Assembly (NCBI RefSeq): GCF_001457835.1
Contig: NZ_LN898230.1
Location: forward strand, 203,600 to 267,599
Direction of reading: 5' to 3'
DNA: 64,000 bases
DNA from: Fenollaria timonensis
GTDB taxonomy: Bacteria > Bacillota > Clostridia > Tissierellales > Peptoniphilaceae
Part shown: positions 15,898 through 25,147 of the stretch, one piece after another
Position numbering within the stretch: position 1 is the first letter of the stretch
Layout: each line of letters starts with the position of its first letter
Notes under the pieces: generated by a model
Told to the model about the DNA's origin: nothing
The model's database searches: none
Seen by the model: only the letters and a program-made list of their open reading frames with translations
Position numbers and translations under genes: made by a program

Positions 15898-17006
15898 TGG
15901 ATATAGAAAAGTTTATTCGTTTTAGAAAAGAGCTTCACAAGATGCCCGAGGAGGCTTTTAAAGAGGATAAGACTAGGGCTTTTATCAAAAATGTTTTGAA
16001 TGGTGTTAATGGCCTTGAGCTTCTTGAGGACAAATCTTATTTACTATATAGATATTTTAAGGGCGAGGACAAAAAGTCAATAGTTTTGCGCTGTGACATG
16101 GATAGCATTGTAAATAGCAAAAAGACACGCTTTCACGGCTGCGGTCACGATGGGCACATGGCGATAATGCTTGGCACTATACTTTCAATGGATGCATCTA
16201 AGCTTGATAAGAACGTATATTTTTTATTTCAAGCGGCTGAAGAGACTGGTTACGGAGCGCTTGATGCTCTTGAAATTTTTGATAAATACAAAATTACTGA
16301 GGCTTACGGTCTTCATAATTACGCTGGAATCAAGACAGGAACTATATCTACAAAGAAGGGATTATTGTTTTTATCGTCATTTGGCTTAAAAGTAAATATA
16401 GTGGGAAGGCAGTCGCACGCGTCCATACCAGAAAATTCACTAAACCCGATATACGCTTGCAGCGAGATTATCAAAGATATAGAGCCATTTATTAAAAAAG
16501 ACGCTTACAAAGATTTTACTCTTCAAGGCGAAAAATTTTCTGATAACATTTTCATTACTGTTGTTGGCGTAAAGCTTGGCGGAGAAAATTTTGGCGTGTC
16601 GCCAGCAAATTTGGAGTTGGATTTAACCTTGAGAGCATATAATGACGATGATTTGGCAAGACTTAAAAATATTTTTGAAAATAAATATAAAAAGGCTTTA
16701 GAAGAGATGGGTTTTGTGGTAGAATTAAATAGTACGGATGAATTTCTATCGGTCGTGAACGATGAAGAGTTTTATGATGCCTTTACGAAAGCCATAGCAA
16801 TGGATGGACTTCCATTCGAAGAGAGAAAAGAGATAATCAGAAGCAGTGAGGACTTCGGCTACTACAGGCGCAAGGCGAGAGAATTATTCTTCCTACTTGG
16901 CGTGGGCGAGGATCACAAGGACATTCACGATGAAGCGTATGAATTTAATGATGAGTCTATAGAGAATGGCGTGAAGGCGTTTTTATCTATAGCATATAGA
17001 CTTTAG
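15897..17006 (+). CDS. M20-family amidohydrolase
   Basis: The product has 369 residues. It starts within the stop of the previous gene. Metal-site motifs are visible: FRKELHKMPEEAF near the start, VLRCDMDSI with its aspartate, RFHGCGHDGHMA, and FQAAEETGYGA with the catalytic glutamate pair. A dimerisation domain occupies about residues 165-275 and ends in the C-terminal metal His region (GVGEDHKDIHDEAYEFNDES). Such enzymes remove acyl groups from amino acids or cut small peptides. It belongs to the DUF7916-M20-Mrp operon. Confidence 0.9.
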   Translation: MDIEKFIRFRKELHKMPEEAFKEDKTRAFIKNVLNGVNGLELLEDKSYLLYRYFKGEDKKSIVLRCDMDSIVNSKKTRFHGCGHDGHMAIMLGTILSMDASKLDKNVYFLFQAAEETGYGALDALEIFDKYKITEAYGLHNYAGIKTGTISTKKGLLFLSSFGLKVNIVGRQSHASIPENSLNPIYACSEIIKDIEPFIKKDAYKDFTLQGEKFSDNIFITVVGVKLGGENFGVSPANLELDLTLRAYNDDDLARLKNIFENKYKKALEEMGFVVELNSTDEFLSVVNDEEFYDAFTKAIAMDGLPFEERKEIIRSSEDFGYYRRKARELFFLLGVGEDHKDIHDEAYEFNDESIENGVKAFLSIAYRL

Positions 17007-17016
17007 GAGGGATTAG

Positions 17017-17820
17017 ATGAGCTGTGACAACGATTGCAAGGCGTGCAAAGACAAGTGCGCGTTTGAAAAGCTACAAGCGAATGATAAATCAAAGATAAAT
17101 AAGGTGATAGGCGTCGTGAGCGCGAAGGGCGGCGTTGGCAAAAGCTACGTAACAACGCTACTTGCAAACGCTTTGGCAAAAAAAGGCTACAAGGTCGGTA
17201 TACTTGACGCGGACCTTACAGGACCGTCAATACCAGCATCTTACGGTCTTCATGGCATGATTACTTCAGAAGATGGCGTGAACATCGAGCCAGCTGAAGC
17301 GGCTAATGGCGTTAAAGTTGTTTCAATGAACTTACTTATGGAGCACGAAACAGATCCACTCGTTTGGAGGGGACCTATGCTAATGGGTGCCTTGAGACAA
17401 TTCTATCAAAACGTTAACTGGGGCGAACTTGATTATCTTTTAGTTGATATGCCGCCAGGAACATCAGATATACAGCTAAGTATATATCAATTGTATCCAT
17501 TAAACGGACTAGTCATAGTTACATCGAGCCAAGAGCTTGTTGATATGATAGTTCAAAAAGCCTTTAAGATGGCTGGGTTAATGCACATCAAGGTATATGG
17601 CCTAGTTGAGAACATGGCATACTTTATATGTGACGAGTGCAATAAGAAGCACTACATCTTTGGTGAGCCAAAGGCAGAGGCACTAGCTGAAAAATTTGGC
17701 GTGAAAGATTATGCGGCACTAGCATTAAAGCCAGAAAACACAAGACTAGTTGACTCAGGTCAAGCAGATTTGATAGAAGAAAAAGATTTGGACGGCATAG
17801 TAAAAGCGCTAGAAGAATAA
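17017..17820 (+). CDS. Mrp/NBP35-type P-loop ATPase, iron-sulfur carrier
   Basis: The product has 267 residues, with GGAGGG before the ATG. The N-terminus has a cysteine cluster (C3, C7, C10, C14) of the NBP35 type. The deviant Walker A is SAKGGVGKSYVTT, followed by GILDADLTGPSIP and the Mrp motif (LLVDMPPGTSDIQLS). A later pair, CDECNKK, lies in the MAYFICDECN region. Proteins of this group carry or insert iron-sulfur clusters. It follows the M20 gene by 10 bases and ends its operon. Confidence 0.92.
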   Translation: MSCDNDCKACKDKCAFEKLQANDKSKINKVIGVVSAKGGVGKSYVTTLLANALAKKGYKVGILDADLTGPSIPASYGLHGMITSEDGVNIEPAEAANGVKVVSMNLLMEHETDPLVWRGPMLMGALRQFYQNVNWGELDYLLVDMPPGTSDIQLSIYQLYPLNGLVIVTSSQELVDMIVQKAFKMAGLMHIKVYGLVENMAYFICDECNKKHYIFGEPKAEALAEKFGVKDYAALALKPENTRLVDSGQADLIEEKDLDGIVKALEE

Positions 17821-17878
17821 TTTATTCGAAAAAATATTTATATAAAAATTTATAAAGAAAGTTTTATTAAAACACATA

Positions 17879-17907
17879 GCAGAGTATGATTTTCGTACTC
17901 TGTTTTT
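17879..17907 (+). terminator. Terminator after the Mrp gene
   Basis: CAGAGTA and TACTCTG pair around TGATTTTCG, followed by TTTTTATT. Confidence 0.8.
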
Positions 17908-18050
17908 ATTTGAAATAAGAAAGCGGAAAATGAATTCTTATTTCAGAAACTATCGATTATTTGAAATAATGAAGCAAAAATATGATTCTTATTTCAGAAA
18001 CTATTGACTTTTTGAAATAAGAAGTGTATAATGTAATCACTATTTCAAAT
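17908..18050 (+). promoter_or_regulatory. Three tandem dyads around the promoter of the Fic gene
   Basis: The half-site TGAAATAAGAA or a close variant occurs three times forward (17911, 17962 and 18013) and its complement (TTCTTATTTCA or CTATTTCAAA) three times, forming three spaced dyads. The promoter TTGACT (18004-18009), 17 bases, TATAAT (18027-18032) sits under the third dyad, so a bound protein would cover the -10 region and spacer. This looks like an autoregulatory operator. Confidence 0.75.
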
Positions 18051-18063
18051 TGGAGCTGATCAT

Positions 18064-19230
18064 ATGAGTAAAGAAAGAGCGGGTAAGTTAATAAAAAATC
18101 TTTCTGGAGCTAGTGAGTACTATTCATTCAGACCAAGTCCACTGCCACCAGAACCTGCTATTGCAATTGACAACGAGCTTAACAATTTAATAATAGATGC
18201 ACACAAGATGCTTGCCATTTTGGATGATAGGGCAGAGAAAATCCCTGATATGAATTTATTTATATCTATGTATGTGAAGAAGGAAGCGCTTCTCTCATCG
18301 CAAATAGAAGGCACACAGGCAACGCTTGAGGACATCTTTGAAGTGAATCGCGATGAGAGCATAAACGAAGACGTCGAAGAGGTAGTTAACTATGTAAAGG
18401 CGGCGCACTATGCTATAGATAGATTAAATACTTTGCCGCTATGCAATAGACTGCTTTTGGAGACGCACGAAATTTTGCTTTCAGGCGTAAGAGGCAATGA
18501 GAAAAATTCGGGCGAGTTTAGACGCAGTCAAAATTGGATTGGCTCAAAGAACTCAAATATCACTACGGCGAGGTATATACCGCCAAATATTGATGATATG
18601 AAAGAGGCTCTATCAGATTTAGAAAAGTTTATTAATGACGATAGTCCATACGATGCGCTGATAAACGCGGCTCTTGTGCATTATCAGTTTGAGAGCATAC
18701 ATCCGTTTTTAGATGGCAATGGCAGGATAGGCAGGCTACTTATAGTTTTGTATCTACTATATAAAGACACTATCAAGACGCCAGCCTTGTATCTATCATA
18801 TTATTTAAAGGAGCATAGAATTGAGTATTACGATAGAATGACGGCGGTTCGAGATAGCGGCAATTATGAGCAATGGATTAAATTCTTTGTGCGCGGTGTA
18901 TATATCTCATCAAAATCAGCGATAGAGAGCGCCGACAAGCTTATTGAGCTTAAAAATTCTGATGAAGATAAAATAAATAGCCTAGATATAAGTGATAGAA
19001 GAAAGATAAATATAATGAAGCTATATAGACATCTCTTAGCAAAACCTATAATTGATATAAAAGGCGCAGCAGAAGAGCTTGAACTTGCATACAACACAGT
19101 AAAATCTGCAGTTGACGTGCTTATGGACCTAGATATACTTAAGCAAGATAATGATCAAGAAAGAAATAAAGTTTTTTCGTATGAAGCTTACTTAGCTGTA
19201 TTAAGAGAAGGAACAGAGATAATTTTATAG
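18064..19230 (+). CDS. Fic-family protein with N-terminal Fic_N and C-terminal winged-helix domains
   Basis: The product has 388 residues. The Fic motif is complete: HPFLDGNGRIGRLL. Fic enzymes transfer AMP or other phosphate-containing groups to hydroxyl side chains. The Fic_N segment (LLSSQIEGTQATLEDIFEV) carries the inhibitory-helix pattern S/T-x-x-x-E-G/N within SSQIEGTQ, so activity is probably self-restrained. The last 80 residues look like a winged helix (DIKGAAEELELAYNTVKSAV), which could bind the three dyads in its own promoter. It is a single gene with its own terminator. Its base use resembles the neighbours, and no antitoxin gene is adjacent. Confidence 0.92.
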   Translation: MSKERAGKLIKNLSGASEYYSFRPSPLPPEPAIAIDNELNNLIIDAHKMLAILDDRAEKIPDMNLFISMYVKKEALLSSQIEGTQATLEDIFEVNRDESINEDVEEVVNYVKAAHYAIDRLNTLPLCNRLLLETHEILLSGVRGNEKNSGEFRRSQNWIGSKNSNITTARYIPPNIDDMKEALSDLEKFINDDSPYDALINAALVHYQFESIHPFLDGNGRIGRLLIVLYLLYKDTIKTPALYLSYYLKEHRIEYYDRMTAVRDSGNYEQWIKFFVRGVYISSKSAIESADKLIELKNSDEDKINSLDISDRRKINIMKLYRHLLAKPIIDIKGAAEELELAYNTVKSAVDVLMDLDILKQDNDQERNKVFSYEAYLAVLREGTEIIL

Positions 19231-19234
19231 ATGA

Positions 19235-19263
19235 GAAAACGCCTCGATTGTGAGGCGTTTTTA
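19235..19263 (+). terminator. Terminator after the Fic gene
   Basis: AAACGCCTC and GAGGCGTTT pair around GATTGT, followed by TTATC. A weakly symmetrical stretch up to 19397 contains nothing else I can identify. Confidence 0.85.
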
Positions 19264-19397
19264 TCTGTGAGTAATTATTTAATTATACTTAGAATTCTGA
19301 ATTCTGTAAGAATAATTGATGGATTAAGCGAAGCGTAGTAAACGAGCGAGTGAGTAGTACTAGAGTACTTCGCAATGAGTGAGTGAACATAGCAAGC

Positions 19398-20609
19398 TTA
19401 AGGCGCAATTATTCCAAGAATTCTTTTGCCAAGGTTTGCCCATGAATATTCTTCTAAATCCTTTGAAATTTCTTCTGTAAATAAATTCTCATCTAGTCTA
19501 TTTATTTGCTTTTCTATATTTGCCACAAGTCTCTCGACATAGGCATGTATGTCCTCTGTATATGGCTTATCAACGTCGCGTATACGAGGAAGCTTTGTAA
19601 ACTCTATTATTCCGCTATTTACAAGTTTTTCACCAAGCAATTGTCTTAACCCATCTATCTCCGAAGCGACTACTAATTTGTGGCAGGCAAGTGCCTCTAT
19701 CGCAACTAAACCAAGGGCTTCGAAGTATGACGGCAAGATGAATATATCTGAGCGTCTTAGGTCTTCCGCCATAAGCATTTGGTTCTCGGCGTCTCGTATA
19801 AATAAATTTTTGGAGTAGTTCGCCTCCATCATCATCTTTTCTTTATCTTCATCTGATGCATTTCCTATGATGTGCAGCTCGACATTGGCGTGATTTTTCT
19901 CTAGATATGGCAAAGTCGCTGCTAGAGCAAAAATGCCTTTTGACTCAACTATCTTCCCAGCGTACATAAGTCTGATTTTGCCATCATCTTCATGATTTTC
20001 ACTAGGGTAGAAGACTTTGTCGTTATAAGCGCCGCCAACCAAGTGAATTTTTTGCTTAGATATGCCAAGCAGCTCCATTATTTGCTCGTGCTCAGCTGGA
20101 GTTACAGTGAGTACTTGATCAAGGTCTTTAAGGTGAGTGAGCCTCTTTAGGAAGCGCTCGTGCTGCTTGATTTGCCTTATGTCAGTACCGTGGCTGATGC
20201 CAACGACTTTCACATCGTCAAAAATTTCACGAACAAGGTCCGTCAAAAACATTAGGTGATGAGCGATAACTAAGTCTGGTTTAAAATCATTTTTCACTTT
20301 AATAAGTCTCTTGCGAAAGGCGTCAAGCATTGTATCTATCATATCTTCACTCATTTCGCTATATATAGTCGACTCGTATGGCATGATGTCACTCATACCG
20401 CAGATGTGGAAAGGCACTTCATCCGTGTCATATAAAACTTCATATGCCTGATCCGCGTCTACATTTATCAAGTCTCTGTGTTTTTCTTCAGCGCCGTATA
20501 TGGCAGCATTCTCTACGCCTGCCGCCTTGAAAGCAGATATTAAATTTGCAAAGTAAACGCCGCTACCAGTTTTAGCGGGAAGCTGTGTCAAGACGTGTAG
20601 TACTCTCAT
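19398..20609 (-). CDS. GT4-type glycosyltransferase
   Basis: The product has 403 residues. It begins [20 protein letters not shown], an N-terminal GT-B fold with the glycine-rich loop, and has the GT4 donor-site features [14 protein letters not shown] and [19 protein letters not shown] (the E-x7-E motif). It transfers a sugar from a nucleotide donor; the acceptor is unknown. Its first 38 bases overlap the end of the ABC ATPase gene, so it is translated as part of the importer operon, an unusual partnership. Confidence 0.88.
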   Translation of the reverse strand: MRVLHVLTQLPAKTGSGVYFANLISAFKAAGVENAAIYGAEEKHRDLINVDADQAYEVLYDTDEVPFHICGMSDIMPYESTIYSEMSEDMIDTMLDAFRKRLIKVKNDFKPDLVIAHHLMFLTDLVREIFDDVKVVGISHGTDIRQIKQHERFLKRLTHLKDLDQVLTVTPAEHEQIMELLGISKQKIHLVGGAYNDKVFYPSENHEDDGKIRLMYAGKIVESKGIFALAATLPYLEKNHANVELHIIGNASDEDKEKMMMEANYSKNLFIRDAENQMLMAEDLRRSDIFILPSYFEALGLVAIEALACHKLVVASEIDGLRQLLGEKLVNSGIIEFTKLPRIRDVDKPYTEDIHAYVERLVANIEKQINRLDENLFTEEISKDLEEYSWANLGKRILGIIAP

Positions 20610-21534
20610 CTATGTCCTCCATTTCATATTTAACCTTAATTTTCTCGCCAATTTGATAATTGACGTCGTCGTTTAAAATTAGCATTTCTAGCTTATGCTC
20701 ATCATTTTCTATATCCAGTTCAATGGTCTCGCCATTAAAAGTTATGTCCTTAATTACAAATTCTTCGCCATTTGCATCAGGGCGAATTTTTTCTGGCCTT
20801 ACATATTTATCCTTGATAATGTTTTTATTGCCGATAAAGTCAAGAGTGAATTCATTTTTCGGATGATTGTAAATATCTTGCGGAGCGCCTTTGGCAACAA
20901 GTTCGCCGTGATTTATGATGATTATCTCATCCGCCATGACAAAGGCTTCCTTTTGATCGTGCGTTACGAATATGGTTGTTATGTTAAACTCTCTTTGTAT
21001 CCTTCTTATCTCAAATTGCATCTCACTGCGAAGTTTTGCGTCAAGCGCGCTCAGTGGCTCATCCATAAGCAAGATCTTTGGCCTAACTACAAGGCTTCTT
21101 GCGAGAGCAACACGCTGCTTTTCGCCGCCTGATAGCTCCGATGGATACCTTTTTTCGTAGCCATTTAGTCCGACGATGCGTAAAACTTCTCTCGCCTCAG
21201 CTTCTTTTTCTTTCTTTGATTTATCTTTTTCCTTAAATTTAAGGCCATACATAACGTTTTTCAAAACATTCATGTGAGGGAAGAGGCCAAAGCTTTGAAA
21301 AACGGTCGAAACGTCCCTGTCTTCAGGTGAAAGATTCTTAATGCTTTTGCCGTCAAGGATTATCTCTCCCTCATGTTTGATAAAGCCCCCAATTGAGTGA
21401 AGTATAGTTGACTTACCCGAACCAGATGGTCCAAGTAGGCATAGGAACTTGCCTTTTTCCAAAGAGAAGCTCACGTCCTTTATCGCGTATTTGTCCTCAT
21501 ATTTTTTTGAAATATTTTTAACTTCTAAAAACAT
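20572..21534 (-). CDS. ABC importer ATPase (FbpC/PotA/PhnT type)
   Basis: The product has 320 residues. It has Walker A (GPSGSGKST), Q-loop ([11 protein letters not shown]), signature ([15 protein letters not shown]), Walker B ([12 protein letters not shown]) and H-loop (FVTHDQ), then a C-terminal TOBE-like segment ([15 protein letters not shown]). It powers uptake through the two-domain permease that immediately precedes it. Its partners suggest ferric iron, thiamine or 2-aminoethylphosphonate as substrate; sequence alone does not decide. Confidence 0.92.
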   Translation of the reverse strand: MFLEVKNISKKYEDKYAIKDVSFSLEKGKFLCLLGPSGSGKSTILHSIGGFIKHEGEIILDGKSIKNLSPEDRDVSTVFQSFGLFPHMNVLKNVMYGLKFKEKDKSKKEKEAEAREVLRIVGLNGYEKRYPSELSGGEKQRVALARSLVVRPKILLMDEPLSALDAKLRSEMQFEIRRIQREFNITTIFVTHDQKEAFVMADEIIIINHGELVAKGAPQDIYNHPKNEFTLDFIGNKNIIKDKYVRPEKIRPDANGEEFVIKDITFNGETIELDIENDEHKLEMLILNDDVNYQIGEKIKVKYEMEDIDESTTRLDTASR

Positions 21535-23199
21535 TTACTTCACATCCTTTCTTGCAAATATCTTTGTAAATTTATTTTTAATATTCTCTCTAAAATCTCT
21601 GCTCATCAAAAGCCTTAAAATGACGTTAAAAGCTAGGCAAATTAGTATGATGTAGAAGGCGATTACAGAGCCGACGCCATATTTCCCGCTTTGAATAACG
21701 TCAAACATAACGAGCGTCATCAGTTTCTTGCCAGGGTAGACAAGGAAAATGATTGTTCCGACAGTTGTCATCGTCGTTGTGAACGCATTTATCATCGAAA
21801 TCATTATTGAATTTTTTGAAAGAGGCAAAACCCCGTCAGTAATTTCGTTTATAGATGAGCCGCCTAAGTCTCTGATCGAGTTAAGTGTATTCGTGTCAAT
21901 GTCCATCATAGCTGCGCTCGATGCCCTCGTTGAGAATGGTAGCTGCTTAAATAAAACGTTTAAGACAACTATCGCCGCAGTTCCTGTTATTGCTATAGGA
22001 GGAGATCTAAAGAATAGCAAATAACCTAGTCCAAAGAAAGTTCCTGGTATGATGTATGGTAGATTTGCTATGGTGTCAATGACCTTCATATATTTATAGC
22101 GTTTAATTATTAAGTAATAGCCGATTAAAAGTCCGATGAAAGTGCCGCCAATGGCCGAGATTATACTATAAGCAATACTTCTAAGTGCGACGCCGCCTAT
22201 AAAGAACTTGGTATTTTTAAAATTATCAAGAGTAAATACAAGTTCGCCGACACGCATCTTAGTAAAAGCATTTAAAATGATGGACGCATATAAAGATACT
22301 ATCCAAAATATGAAAAATATTGCAAAAGCGCTGATTAAATAATACAAAATGCCATTTCTCTTAAGTGGGACTTCTTCCTTACTAGGTGAGCCGCTTGCTA
22401 GTGTACCTGATTTAACTGCCTTTGATGAGAATAAAAATATGATTAGTGTTGGTACTAGTATAAATACGTTCATGGCTGCCGCTCTGCCAAGATTACCGTT
22501 GGCAATGACTTGGAAATAACTTTCAAGAGCCAGCACTTCGTAGTTACCACCGATTATGGCTGGCGTACCGAAGTCTGAAACACTTCTAAAAAAGCTAAGC
22601 ATCATGACAGCCTTGATACCATTTTTCATCGCTGGAACAATTATATCGATGATTATGTCATTAGTGCTCGCGCCCAAGCTTCTTGCCGAGTTAATTATGC
22701 TCTTGTCAAGACTTTGAAGAAAGCCTATGAGCAAAAGACTGTTTAGCGATAAATCCGATAGAGCCTGCATAAAGACTATGCCCCACATGCCATAAGGGTT
22801 CATGTTTAGGCCTAAGAGTTTGTATGTTATTATCCCGCGTCTGCCAAAGAGCGTGATATAGCTAAGCGATGAGACGAAAGGCGGGCTTATTAGTGTGATC
22901 GAAAGTATAAGTATAATGAGCGTCTTTACTTTTTTCCTCGATAGATAATAAAATATAGCTACGAAAGATGAGGAAAATGTTGCGACTAGTGTAGTAAGCA
23001 CACCCATCTTAAATGTATTTGTAATGAGCTTTTTATTAGAGAGAATTTTTTGGTAATGCTCTAAAGAAAAAGCACCATCTACAAAGAAACTCTCTTTAAA
23101 AACTGTTAAGAATGGAATGAGTATGAAGATTACGACTAGTGCAGAGAGCACAGCCGCAATTGTGTAGTCTATTAACTTAGATGATTTAATCTTTTTCAT
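21535..23199 (-). CDS. ABC importer permease with two fused membrane domains
   Basis: The product has 554 residues, about 12 membrane spans in two homologous halves, as in FbpB, ThiP and PhnV-type permeases. The coupling loops that contact the ATPase are visible in each half (INSARSLGASTNDIIIDIIVP near residue 185, and LNSIRDLGGSSINEITDGVLP near 455). The stop adjoins the ATPase start without spacing. It lies downstream of the binding protein, separated by a partial terminator. Confidence 0.92.
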   Translation of the reverse strand: MKKIKSSKLIDYTIAAVLSALVVIFILIPFLTVFKESFFVDGAFSLEHYQKILSNKKLITNTFKMGVLTTLVATFSSSFVAIFYYLSRKKVKTLIILILSITLISPPFVSSLSYITLFGRRGIITYKLLGLNMNPYGMWGIVFMQALSDLSLNSLLLIGFLQSLDKSIINSARSLGASTNDIIIDIIVPAMKNGIKAVMMLSFFRSVSDFGTPAIIGGNYEVLALESYFQVIANGNLGRAAAMNVFILVPTLIIFLFSSKAVKSGTLASGSPSKEEVPLKRNGILYYLISAFAIFFIFWIVSLYASIILNAFTKMRVGELVFTLDNFKNTKFFIGGVALRSIAYSIISAIGGTFIGLLIGYYLIIKRYKYMKVIDTIANLPYIIPGTFFGLGYLLFFRSPPIAITGTAAIVVLNVLFKQLPFSTRASSAAMMDIDTNTLNSIRDLGGSSINEITDGVLPLSKNSIMISMINAFTTTMTTVGTIIFLVYPGKKLMTLVMFDVIQSGKYGVGSVIAFYIILICLAFNVILRLLMSRDFRENIKNKFTKIFARKDVK

Positions 23200-23250
23200 A
23201 TAAACTCCTATATCTGATATGTTTTAGGCCATATGCCTAATATGTAAAAA

Positions 23251-23281
23251 AATAGTGTGACAGTAAAAACTATCACACTAT
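23251..23281 (-). terminator. Intra-operon hairpin after the binding-protein gene
   Basis: On the minus strand TAGTGTGA and TCACACTA form a stem followed by a run of T. It lies between the binding protein and the permease, where a partial terminator would favour higher levels of the binding protein. Confidence 0.75.
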
Positions 23282-23294
23282 AGATTATTTAAAC

Positions 23295-24410
23295 TTATTT
23301 GTCTTCAGTTTTACCTTTTGAAATTTCGTTAAACTTGTCTAAGATTCTTTCTCTGTCTGAACCAAATGTTGATAGGTCTTCCTTAACTAGTCTGTCCTTT
23401 GGTAAACCTAGGTCAAAGCCTTCAATACCAGGAACGATAAGTTGGTTAGAGTCCTTTCCGTCGATTTCAGCAATCATCTTTTGAGCGTCTACACTTAACA
23501 TGAAGTCGATGAAAGCTTTTGCAACGTCAACGTTTTCGCTACCTTTGAATATAGCAACTCCTTCTGGTACCCAGCATACGCCGTCTTCTGGATAGATAAC
23601 TGTTAAGTTATTGTCCTTAGCTGCGTCAAATGCTTTCTTGTCAGCAGGAATTATACCGATGGCGAATTCGCCTTGAACAGTTTTTTCTTGTGGGTCTTTA
23701 CCTCTCTTTGAGTAGAAGTCAATGTTATTGTTGATGCCTTCAAATATTTTCCAGCCTTCTTCTTCTCCGTAGATGTCTAGTAAGCCCTTAAGAGCTGCAT
23801 AGTTAGTACCTGATATAGCAGGGTTACTCATGATAACTAAGTGTTCGTACTTAGGATCAGCAAGGTCCTTCCAAGTCTTAGGTGCTTCTAAGCCTTTTTC
23901 TTCTAGAATTGCATCGTTAACGATGAAGCCAACAACAGTGATACCCTTAGAGATGTACGCGCCGTCTTTGTCCTTGTATTCTTCAGGAACTGTAGCAGTT
24001 ACATCAGATGTGTAGTTTTCTAGAAGACCGTCATCTCTAGCAGCCATGAAAGCGTCAAGTCCGCCTCCGAACCAAAGATCAGCCATTGGCTTGCCTTCAG
24101 CCTTAGTTCTTGAGATAACTTCACCACTTGACATAGATAAGAATTCTACCTTAGCGCCAGTTTTTTCAGTGAACTTATCAAATAAAGGTACATAAGAATC
24201 ACTTGTAGCAACTACGTTTAAAGTTTTGCCTTCAAAGTTTTGTGTATATTTATTTTCTTCTTCTTTGTTTTCTTCGTTGTTTTCAGCTGTTTCGGTTTGA
24301 GTGTTTTCTTCAGCTGGTTTTGCATCATTGTCATCTTTTTTACCGCAGCCAACTATTACTAGTGAAGCCATGATTAAAACTGATAACAATACTAAAAATT
24401 TTCTTTTCAT
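23295..24410 (-). CDS. Lipoprotein substrate-binding protein of the iron/phosphonate-type importer
   Basis: The product has 371 residues. A lipoprotein signal ends in the lipobox VIVGCG (Cys at about 22), then a Lys/Glu/Asn-rich linker of about 30 residues, then a type 2 periplasmic binding fold (LNVVATSDSYVPLFDKFTEK, LWFGGGLDAFMAARDDGLLE, YSKRGKDPQEKTVQGEFAIG). This resembles ferric-iron, thiamine and AEP binders. It would sit on the outer face of the membrane and deliver substrate to the permease. Confidence 0.9.
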   Translation of the reverse strand: MKRKFLVLLSVLIMASLVIVGCGKKDDNDAKPAEENTQTETAENNEENKEEENKYTQNFEGKTLNVVATSDSYVPLFDKFTEKTGAKVEFLSMSSGEVISRTKAEGKPMADLWFGGGLDAFMAARDDGLLENYTSDVTATVPEEYKDKDGAYISKGITVVGFIVNDAILEEKGLEAPKTWKDLADPKYEHLVIMSNPAISGTNYAALKGLLDIYGEEEGWKIFEGINNNIDFYSKRGKDPQEKTVQGEFAIGIIPADKKAFDAAKDNNLTVIYPEDGVCWVPEGVAIFKGSENVDVAKAFIDFMLSVDAQKMIAEIDGKDSNQLIVPGIEGFDLGLPKDRLVKEDLSTFGSDRERILDKFNEISKGKTEDK

Positions 24411-24431
24411 AGTTTTATCCCTCCAGACGAT

Positions 24432-24460
24432 ATTGTAACAGAAACTTTACAAATAATCAA
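24432..24460 (-). promoter_or_regulatory. Promoter of the importer operon
   Basis: On the minus strand TTGATT and TACAAT are 17 bases apart, just upstream of the binding-protein gene and its GGAGG site. Confidence 0.7.
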
Positions 24461-24518
24461 GATATATTGATTTATTAAATATTGAGTGCTATTGCTATAG
24501 AAAATATTTATACTGCTT

Positions 24519-25016
24519 TTACCTAAGTGACGTGTCACTATGTTTTACGATATAGTCAACAATTTTTTCTAAATATTCCTTGTCAATGGCATCAAAATTA
24601 CTATATTCATAAGAGTCGATATCCAATACACCAACGCCGCGCGTCATATTATATATAGGAACGACAATTTCACTTTTGCTCATAGCGTCACAAGCGATGT
24701 GGCTAGCAAAACTATTAACATCGTCGACAACAATAGTCTTTTTGCTTGAGTAAGCAGTGCCGCAGACGCCTTTGCCAAGCATTATCCTATTGCAAGCGGG
24801 TTTGCCTTGGAAGGGACCAAGCACAAGATTAGTTCCGTCATATAGGTAAAAGCCCGACCATGATACGCCATCAATCAAGTGATATATGATGGCAGCGGTA
24901 TTCGCAAGGTTTGCTATAAAATTCGTCTCCTCTTGAAATTGACGCCTAATCATCTCGATGGCAAGCTTGTATTTATCCTCTTTACTTAAATTATTTGCTC
25001 TACTTATGTCAATCAT
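24519..25016 (-). CDS. msrC: GAF-domain free methionine-(R)-sulfoxide reductase
   Basis: The product has 165 residues, a single GAF domain. It carries the three family cysteines in GPFQGKPACNRI, GKGVCGTAYSS and SHIACDAMSKSEIVVP, which act in reducing free methionine sulfoxide. VSWSGFYLYDG and GVLDIDSYEYSNFD are also typical of fRMsr (YebR). It is cytoplasmic and repairs oxidised methionine. It is a single gene with GAGGTGATTAA before the ATG. Confidence 0.9.
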   Translation of the reverse strand: MIDISRANNLSKEDKYKLAIEMIRRQFQEETNFIANLANTAAIIYHLIDGVSWSGFYLYDGTNLVLGPFQGKPACNRIMLGKGVCGTAYSSKKTIVVDDVNSFASHIACDAMSKSEIVVPIYNMTRGVGVLDIDSYEYSNFDAIDKEYLEKIVDYIVKHSDTSLR

Positions 25017-25147
25017 TTAATCACCTCATAAAAATATTATCATATATATAGTATTTTGTAAATTAAATTTTACATTAAAATACCCTCTTATCGCCATATT
25101 TGAATTAAGGGGGTACTTACATTTACTTTTTACTAATATATGATGAT

